A DNA stretch of 64,000 nt from Blochmannia endosymbiont of Camponotus (Colobopsis) obliquus (GTDB lineage: Bacteria; Pseudomonadota; Gammaproteobacteria; Enterobacterales; Enterobacteriaceae): positions 682,001 through 746,000 of the forward strand of contig NZ_CP010049.1 of assembly GCF_000973545.1 (NCBI RefSeq). The letters are read 5' to 3'. Positions within the stretch are counted from its first letter, which is position 1. Each line of letters starts with the position of its first letter. This document shows positions 57,797 to 64,000 of this stretch, piece after piece. The translations under genes and the position numbers were made by a program. The notes under the pieces were generated by a model. It made no database searches. It saw only the letters and a program-made list of their open reading frames with translations, and was not told the DNA's origin.

Positions 57797-57989
57797 TAAA
57801 ATAAAATTACAACATAATCTTTTAAAAAAAACAAAATATAACGAAATATATCTTAAAAAAGAAATACTTAAAGAATATTATGTTCTATGTCATAACAAAT
57901 GTAATACAAAAATATAATATAGTAAATGGATTCTACAAATATCAAATCCATTCATTCAATATAGACAAATTATCACTATACACACCACT

Positions 57990-59264
57990 ATGTTGCTATA
58001 TAATATACTTGTTTACCTAATACAACCTTTAATCTGGATACGATTGTTATGGCGTAGTAGACACATTCCAGCCTACCGTCATCACTTATCTGAACGTTAT
58101 GGATTCTATAAACAAAAAATTAACGCTGGAGGTATCATCTTACACTCTGTATCAATAGGAGAAACATTAGCAGCCATCCCATTAATTCATTCATTACAAA
58201 AACTACATCCATACATCCCTATCACCGTAACATCAATGACACCTACAGGAATAGAACAAACAAAACTAGCATTTGGAAATAAAGTATTTTATGGATACTT
58301 ACCATATGATTTGCCTGGAGCTATAAACAGATTTATAAATCATATAAATCCTATACTAGTTATTACTATAGAAACAGAACTATGGCCTAATCTTATTAAA
58401 TCCTTATATCGCAAAGGCATTCCATTTATAATAGCCAACGCTCGACTATCACTTCGCTCAGCGAAAAATTACCAAAAAATAAAAAATTTCATGGCACATA
58501 TAATGCAACACATAACTTTAATAGCTGCACAATATGAAGACGATGGAGCGAGATTTATAAGTCTAGGACTAAAAACAAACCAATTAGCAATAATTGGTAA
58601 TTTAAAATTCGAAATTTCTGTAAGCACACATATAACGAAACAAGCTAAAAAATTACGTAAACTCTGGAACAACCAACGTCCAATATGGATAGCCGCTAGC
58701 ACTCATTATGGAGAAGAAAAAATCCTTCTTAAAACACATCACAACTTATTACAAAGTTTCCCTAATTTATTAATGATTTTAGCACCAAGACATCCAGAAC
58801 GTTTTTCAATAGTTCAACAAATGATAAAAAAATCTGGATTTAATTATATATTACAAAGTAGCGGTAATATCCCATCTAGTACAACACAAATTGTTATTAA
58901 TGATACAATGGGAAAATTAATGTTATTATATGGAATAGTAGATGTAGCTTTTATTGGAGGTAGCCTAATAAAACATGGAGGACATAATCCGTTAGAAGCC
59001 GCAGCACATGGCATACCAATAATAATGGGTCCATATACTTTTAACTTTCAACAAATTTGCATAAAACTTAAACAAGAACAAGGATTAATCACTATTACCG
59101 ATAGTATATCATTAACATTAGAAATTTTTAAATTATTAAACAATAAACATCACAGATTATTTCACGGAAATCGTGCAAACAAATTTTTATACAAAAACCA
59201 GGGTGCCTTAAAAAGACTATTATGCTTAATAGAACCTTATCTAAATTTAAATAAAAACCAGTAA
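57990..59264 (+). CDS. waaA: 3-deoxy-D-manno-octulosonic acid transferase (Kdo transferase)
   Basis: Attaches Kdo to lipid IVA. One N-terminal membrane anchor (residues 1-20), ILHSVSIGETLAA, the catalytic Glu in ETELWPNL, SARSA-type NARLSLRSAKNY, AASTHYGEE, APRHPER and GGSLIKHGGHNPLEAAAHG. 424 residues against 425 in E. coli. The 193-base gap after rfaC may hold its own promoter. Confidence 0.95.
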   Translation: MLLYNILVYLIQPLIWIRLLWRSRHIPAYRHHLSERYGFYKQKINAGGIILHSVSIGETLAAIPLIHSLQKLHPYIPITVTSMTPTGIEQTKLAFGNKVFYGYLPYDLPGAINRFINHINPILVITIETELWPNLIKSLYRKGIPFIIANARLSLRSAKNYQKIKNFMAHIMQHITLIAAQYEDDGARFISLGLKTNQLAIIGNLKFEISVSTHITKQAKKLRKLWNNQRPIWIAASTHYGEEKILLKTHHNLLQSFPNLLMILAPRHPERFSIVQQMIKKSGFNYILQSSGNIPSSTTQIVINDTMGKLMLLYGIVDVAFIGGSLIKHGGHNPLEAAAHGIPIIMGPYTFNFQQICIKLKQEQGLITITDSISLTLEIFKLLNNKHHRLFHGNRANKFLYKNQGALKRLLCLIEPYLNLNKNQ

Positions 59265-59271
59265 AATTATT

Positions 59272-60036
59272 TTGAGAAAAAGTTTATCAATCGTAATTAT
59301 TACATATAATGTTGCCACTATGTTACCTGATTGTTTATCTTCAGTAAATTGGGCTGACGAAATAATAATATTAGATAATAATAGTCAAGATCAAACATGT
59401 TCTATAGCTAAACAAGCCGGGGCAAAAATATTTAAAACTAAAAAATGGTTAGGTTTTGGTAAACAACGACAAATGGCACAAACATATGCTAATGGGGATT
59501 ATATTTTTGCTTTAGATGCTGACGAGCGCATATCATACAAATTAAAACAGGAAATCATAGAAATATTACACAACCCAAAATTTAATACCGTATATAGTTG
59601 CATAAGATACAATTTTTTTATCAATAAATTTATGCATTATGGAGGATGGTATCCAGATAGAAAAATACGCTTATATCCAAAAAATTTTTCTTTTAATTCA
59701 ATGAATGTGCATGAAAAACTAAACAGCAAAAATGCCGAAATAAAAAAACTAAAAGGAAAATTAATACATATTGCCTGTCCTTATTTACCAACTTTTCAAT
59801 TCAAACAATTAAAATATGCAGAAACTTGGGCTATTGAACAATTTAAAAAAACAACACATTGTAATATAATAACTATCATTATTCATACTTTTAGTAGCTT
59901 CTTTAAGACATGGATTTTAAAAAAAAGTTTTTTAGATGGTAAATACGGTTGGCTACTCGCAATAATTAACGCACAATATACTTTTAATAAATATTCTATA
60001 CTTTGGTCACTTAAAAGGAAAAATAAAAATAATTAA
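59272..60036 (+). CDS. waaE: LPS core glycosyltransferase, WaaE/KdtX type (GT2)
   Basis: GT2-family transferase: LSIVIITYNVATMLPDCLSSV, DNNSQDQT, DXD-like ALDADERIS, and GGWYPDRKIRLYPKNFSF. WaaE of Klebsiella and Serratia adds glucose to heptose I; E. coli K-12 lacks it, and its presence after waaA is typical of other enterics. The start is a TTG at 59272, eight bases after the waaA stop; no ATG is available and no clear ribosome binding site, so translation is probably coupled to waaA. coaD, its usual next gene, is missing. Confidence 0.85.
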   Translation: MRKSLSIVIITYNVATMLPDCLSSVNWADEIIILDNNSQDQTCSIAKQAGAKIFKTKKWLGFGKQRQMAQTYANGDYIFALDADERISYKLKQEIIEILHNPKFNTVYSCIRYNFFINKFMHYGGWYPDRKIRLYPKNFSFNSMNVHEKLNSKNAEIKKLKGKLIHIACPYLPTFQFKQLKYAETWAIEQFKKTTHCNIITIIIHTFSSFFKTWILKKSFLDGKYGWLLAIINAQYTFNKYSILWSLKRKNKNN

Positions 60037-60558
60037 ATCTATTATATTCAACAACTTCCTTATTTATTAATTAATATTTAAAAAATTGCTCATTAAAAAC
60101 AAAAAAATACATGATTATAATAATTAAGAAAATTTATGACATTATTCAAAAAAATTATTTAATTTTAGAAAAATATTAAACTCATAATCTTATCTTAATC
60201 ATTAATAAAAATAACATAAGCATCTATATCAAAACACACAACAAAACAAACAAAAATTTAAATTAAACATACATAAATAATTATAAATCTTCAACAAAAA
60301 AATTACTTACAACAAAATTGATTGTACATAATACTTAAAATAAAAAACATAATATGTAAGTTAACCATAAAATACCAAACATTCATCCTTTTACCTTGAT
60401 CTTGAATAAAAAATTACTATAATGCATTCCCGTCAGTTTAAATTATTTTTTAACTAAATAAATAATGTAAAATAATTAAACAAATCAACCCACCAATTTT
60501 GTATAACACTCAATAATATATTCTTTATTTAAAAGAACAATATAATTTATAAAAAATA
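60037..60558. other. Gap where coaD would be
   Basis: About 520 bases between convergent waaE and mutM. Enterics carry coaD here; the signature YPGTFDPxTxGH was not found in any frame. Confidence 0.55.
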
Positions 60559-61368
60559 TTACGATTGGCATTTTAAACAAAAAAAGGTACCTCTCCCACC
60601 ATACATTTTATACTGTATATAATTACCGCATCTTAAACAAGGTTTACTTTTCCTTCCATATACTTGTATTTTTTTTATAAAATACCCCGGATAACCATTT
60701 GATTGTAAAAAATCACGAAAAGTTGTTCCTCCATATCTTATAGCACTAGACAACACTAACTTAATACTATTCGCTAATTTAATTGCTTCCTCTTCATCTA
60801 GCGATGACACCAAACGATAAGGTAAAATTCCTGCAATAAATAATGATTCATTAGCATAAATATTACCAATACCAGCTATTATTTTAGCATCCATTAACCA
60901 CAATTTTATTAATTTATGTCTATCTCTAGATTTATTAAATAGCCAATGACCATTAAATTCACTACTCAAAGGCTCTATACCTAAAGTAATTAACAAATTA
61001 GTAACATATATATCATTTTTCCAAATCCAAAACCCAAATCTTCGAGAATCTGTATAACGAATAATACATTTATTACTTATCAAAAAATCTAAATGATCAT
61101 GCTTTTCTGGATTTTGCCAAGTTTTTAATACCTTTAATCTACCAGTCATACCTAAATGACCAATAATCCAACCATAATTTAATTTAAACAACAAATACTT
61201 TGCCCTACGATATACATTAATTACATATTCATTTCTTAACATACAAATTTCATCAGACACTTGTACCCGTAAATACATTGTACGCACTAATATTTTATTA
61301 ATATAATGCCCTACTATCCATGGATAGATACCCTTGTATGTAATTTCTACTTCTGGTAATTCAGGCAA
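60559..61368 (-). CDS. mutM: Formamidopyrimidine-DNA glycosylase
   Basis: Removes 8-oxoguanine. The catalytic N-terminal Pro and Glu are present (MPELPEVEITYKGI), along with GHLGMTGRL, the H2TH region (GIGNIYANESLF) and the C-terminal zinc finger (CLRCG ... CLKC). 269 residues, normal. A surviving repair gene while uvrD is dead. Confidence 0.96.
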   Translation of the reverse strand: MPELPEVEITYKGIYPWIVGHYINKILVRTMYLRVQVSDEICMLRNEYVINVYRRAKYLLFKLNYGWIIGHLGMTGRLKVLKTWQNPEKHDHLDFLISNKCIIRYTDSRRFGFWIWKNDIYVTNLLITLGIEPLSSEFNGHWLFNKSRDRHKLIKLWLMDAKIIAGIGNIYANESLFIAGILPYRLVSSLDEEEAIKLANSIKLVLSSAIRYGGTTFRDFLQSNGYPGYFIKKIQVYGRKSKPCLRCGNYIQYKMYGGRGTFFCLKCQS

Positions 61369-61459
61369 TACCTATATCTTCCTTTGTTTTTATATACAAT
61401 ATGATTTGTCATTAACAAAATAATAAAAAAGAATTAAAATATATTTAAAACATTAAACA

Positions 61460-61630
61460 TTACTTCATCTTTTTTTCCCTATATAATACATATTTACGCA
61501 CAATAGGATCAAATTTTCTTAATTCTATTTTTTCAGATTTTTTACGTTTATTTTTACTACTAGTATAAAAATGTCCTGTACTAGCAGAGGAAAATAAATA
61601 AATATTTTCTCGCATTTTTCCCCTACTCAT
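61460..61630 (-). CDS. rpmG: 50S ribosomal protein L33
   Basis: The 56 residues read [31 protein letters not shown] and onward to YREKKMK. The ATG at 61630 has a strong GAGGAG eight bases upstream, and that sequence overlaps the region between rpmB stop and this start, so rpmB-rpmG are coupled. The frame to 61,645 would start inside the ribosome binding site. Confidence 0.95.
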   Translation of the reverse strand: MSRGKMRENIYLFSSASTGHFYTSSKNKRKKSEKIELRKFDPIVRKYVLYREKKMK

Positions 61631-61641
61631 ATATCCACTCC

Positions 61642-61890
61642 TCATTCATAATGTACCAACCGACTTGATGTGCTGTGTAATTTTCGTAAAAACACTTCAA
61701 TTCCTTTTTTATCTATCATGCGCATACCTTTAGCAGATACACGTAAAACTATAAAACGTTTTGCACTCATAACCCAAAAACGATGATAATGTAAATTGGG
61801 TAAAAAACAACGTTTAGTTGCATTCATTGCATGTGACCGTCTATTACCTTTCATTACATGCTTGCCAGTAATTTGACAAAATCTTGGCAT
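61642..61890 (-). CDS. rpmB: 50S ribosomal protein L28
   Basis: The 82 residues match L28 ([46 protein letters not shown]). Followed by rpmG after 11 bases, the universal rpmBG operon, and then mutM. Confidence 0.97.
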   Translation of the reverse strand: MPRFCQITGKHVMKGNRRSHAMNATKRCFLPNLHYHRFWVMSAKRFIVLRVSAKGMRMIDKKGIEVFLRKLHSTSSRLVHYE

Positions 61891-63394
61891 GTTAAACTAC
61901 TCCAAAAATATGTAATTTCAATAAAATATTATTAAAATAATGTAAAAAAAATCGAAATAACCATAATTAAAATACAACTAAAATTATAATGTTAAGTAAT
62001 AACAACATCGATATATATATATATACTATAAAATTATTTCTTTAAAAATGTAATCACTATATATAATTACCATAAATTTTACTTTTAAAAACTACAACAA
62101 AAAACATATAACATTAAAAGTAAAAAAGTTAACATATTAACAAATTTTATAATATGTTAAATTGTAACAATGAGCATGACAAAATTAAAAATAAAAACAT
62201 TACTTCAAAAAATAAACAAAAACACACTTACATCTATCAACATCTAAATTAATTTAACTTTTCATAAAAAAATATATATATATTACATAATAGTAAACTA
62301 ACAACAAAATTATTTCATCACCCTTATATAAACAAAAACCTCAAGACAGTATTCTATCATGTTATTCAGATAACTTATAATCCATTTTACTACCTTTATC
62401 AAAAAAATAACAATACATATACAAATAACAAAAACCAAATAATCTAATTTGAACAGACTAAACGCTATTAATTTCTTAAATCTTTTTATAAAAAATTTTT
62501 TATAAATAAATCACATAGTTCTTAACATCATTATCAACAACAACCAACTAGTATTGCAAAAGTAACAAGCAAAAATGACAAAACATGTCACCATGTGACT
62601 TATCATCACTTTAATACAACTTGAAAATATATTCAAAACAAAAGAAATATCATGACAACTTCTAAATACAAACAATTAAGATGTCCACTAATGATATACA
62701 AAACCATCAATACATAACTTAAACAATCATTATATTAGACATGTTATTACTATTCTAAAAAAAATTAAAATCATCTGTATACGATAATTATTATCTATAT
62801 TATACACCACATATCACAACACAATTAATCTTATCCAAGCATAATATAATGTTTACAGAAACGTAATTCTTGACAACAATAATAATCACTTAAAAAAAAA
62901 CAAACAAACCTTACAATAAAACTAATTAATCTACCTCCATCTGACAAAAATAAATGTTATTAATATACTGAAAATACACAAAAATACTATAACCAACAAA
63001 ATACATTATTAAATAATTCTTATAAAAAAAGCAATAATGAGTTATATGAACAATCATATATCAAAAAAAATAAAAAAATAATTACATAATAATCAATATA
63101 ATTAAATCCTCAACTTTGTAATAATAAACATCAAAAAATTAACTTACTGCAAACAAATTCATATTTTTTTACACAATTTAGATTTACAGTTCATAACATT
63201 AAAATACACAAATTAAACATGCAACCAAATAATTAAACGTTATATATCTATATAATAATACTTTACAACTGATCACAAACTTATTAATAATTATATATTT
63301 TTCAAAAAAAATAAAAATCATGTTAATATCAATAAAGAAATATTAATTACCTTAACAAACACTCAAAAAAAAACAAAACATCAACAATATTATC
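61891..63394. other. Gene desert between rpmB and dut
   Basis: About 1.5 kb where enterobacteria carry radC (minus) and dfp/coaBC (plus). I looked for the RadC HNHPSG motif and for CoaBC remnants and found neither. The rpmB and dut promoters must lie at the ends. Confidence 0.55.
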
Positions 63395-63853
63395 ATGAAA
63401 AAAAAAATAAATATAAAAATACTCGATAAACGCATAGGAGAACACTTCACATTCCCACATTATGCTACCACTGGATCTGCTGGTCTAGATTTGTGCGCAT
63501 GTCTGAACAAACCATTAATAATGTCCCCAAAAATAACTTATTTAATTTCAAGCGGATTAGCAATATATATCAACGATTCAAAATTAGCAGCAATGATTCT
63601 GCCAAGATCAGGATTAGGACATAAACACGGTATTGTATTAGGGAATACTATAGGATTAATTGATTCAGATTACCAAGGTCCTATAATGATATCCCTATGG
63701 AATAGAAATACGAAAAAATATACAATAAATCCCGGAGAAAGAATAGCTCAATTAATCTTTATCCCAATCAAACAAATAAAACTTAATTTAGTAACCAACT
63801 TTAAAAAAAATCAACGAGGTGAAGGAAAATTTGGTCACTCCGGAAAATTTTAA
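63395..63853 (+). CDS. dut: Deoxyuridine 5'-triphosphate nucleotidohydrolase
   Basis: Keeps dUTP out of DNA and makes dUMP for thymidylate. All five trimeric dUTPase motifs are present: [51 protein letters not shown] and [12 protein letters not shown]. 152 residues. The codons after ATG form an A10 tract (63,398-63,407), a slippage risk at the very start. In E. coli dfp lies just upstream; here it is lost. Confidence 0.96.
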   Translation: MKKKINIKILDKRIGEHFTFPHYATTGSAGLDLCACLNKPLIMSPKITYLISSGLAIYINDSKLAAMILPRSGLGHKHGIVLGNTIGLIDSDYQGPIMISLWNRNTKKYTINPGERIAQLIFIPIKQIKLNLVTNFKKNQRGEGKFGHSGKF

Positions 63854-64000
63854 ATAATTATTAGTATTCTGTGATATACACGATATTTATAAAATATTTA
63901 ACAAAAACAATACTACATAACATTTTTATATAATTTCTTAACCGTATCGTATATCAAATACGAGATTTTATTATATAATCTAACCAAGATAATAATTAAT
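63854..64000. other. Window end after dut
   Basis: About 150 bases of A+T-rich DNA with no frame; E. coli has slmA next. Confidence 0.5.

Overview
The window looks like a piece of the chromosome of a reduced, strongly A+T-rich gammaproteobacterial insect endosymbiont. The best fit is the ant symbiont 'Candidatus Blochmannia' or a close relative. That assignment is inference. It rests on the enterobacterial gene order, the long decayed intergenic stretches, the retention of branched-chain, aromatic, lysine and methionine biosynthesis genes together with LPS-core genes, and the absence of any mobile element, phage, CRISPR array or transcriptional regulator gene.

Layout. 1-7,146 (minus strand): rpsL-rpsG-fusA-tuf-secE-nusG-rplK-rplA-rplJ. 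This is the str operon welded to the secE/nusG/L11-L1-L10 operon through a single tuf gene. 8.4-13.8 kb: pabA, trpS, rpe, aroB, aroK, in the enterobacterial order with dam, damX and gph gone. 14.8-21.2 kb: a frameshifted nudE, nfuA, asd, yhgN, yigL, corA. 21.2-25.0 kb: a graveyard in which I can read a uvrD and a yigB pseudogene; xerC is gone. 25.0-29.1 kb: dapF, hemC, hemD. 29.3-29.9 kb: a tRNA cluster Arg-His-Leu-Pro. 30.4-39.7 kb: rho, trxA, ilvC, ilvD, ilvE, ilvM, ilvG, with ilvA and ilvY lost. 40.9-41.2 kb: tRNAs Trp, Asp, Ala, the scar of a deleted rRNA operon next to murI. 42.5-45.7 kb: metF, metB, rpmE, with metL and metJ lost. 46.2 kb: a truncated ftsN interrupted at a poly(A) tract, which I found by reading the gap. 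47.0-50.1 kb: fpr, tpiA, pfkA. 50.8-54.0 kb: cysE, gpsA, secB, grxC, yibN. 54.8-60.0 kb: LPS genes rfaD, rfaF, rfaC (frameshifted at an A11 tract), waaA, waaE. 60.6-63.9 kb: mutM, rpmG, rpmB, dut, with coaD, radC and dfp lost.

Functionally the window combines translation and secretion housekeeping with nutritional provisioning: valine/isoleucine (ilvGMEDC), the shikimate pathway (aroB, aroK), lysine/DAP and threonine/methionine precursors (asd, dapF), methionine (metB, metF), cysteine/serine acetylation (cysE) and PABA/folate (pabA). It also holds upper glycolysis and lipid glycerol (pfkA, tpiA, gpsA) and an inner-core LPS pathway. Minus-strand genes look like leading-strand genes: the plus strand is A- and C-rich throughout, with no switch that would mark an origin or terminus.

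The most interesting observations are (i) a natural minimal FtsN that keeps the membrane anchor and essential WxYxxxL motif but lacks the SPOR domain and needs slippage at A10 to be made; (ii) two further frameshifted genes, rfaC at A11 and nudE at a CCC-UAA that a +1 slip would repair exactly; (iii) an rRNA-operon deletion scar that left only its tRNAs; (iv) a CysE lacking its C-terminal tail, and unusual residues in TrxA (WCNPC) and TpiA (GHYERR). No wholly new multi-gene system is visible.
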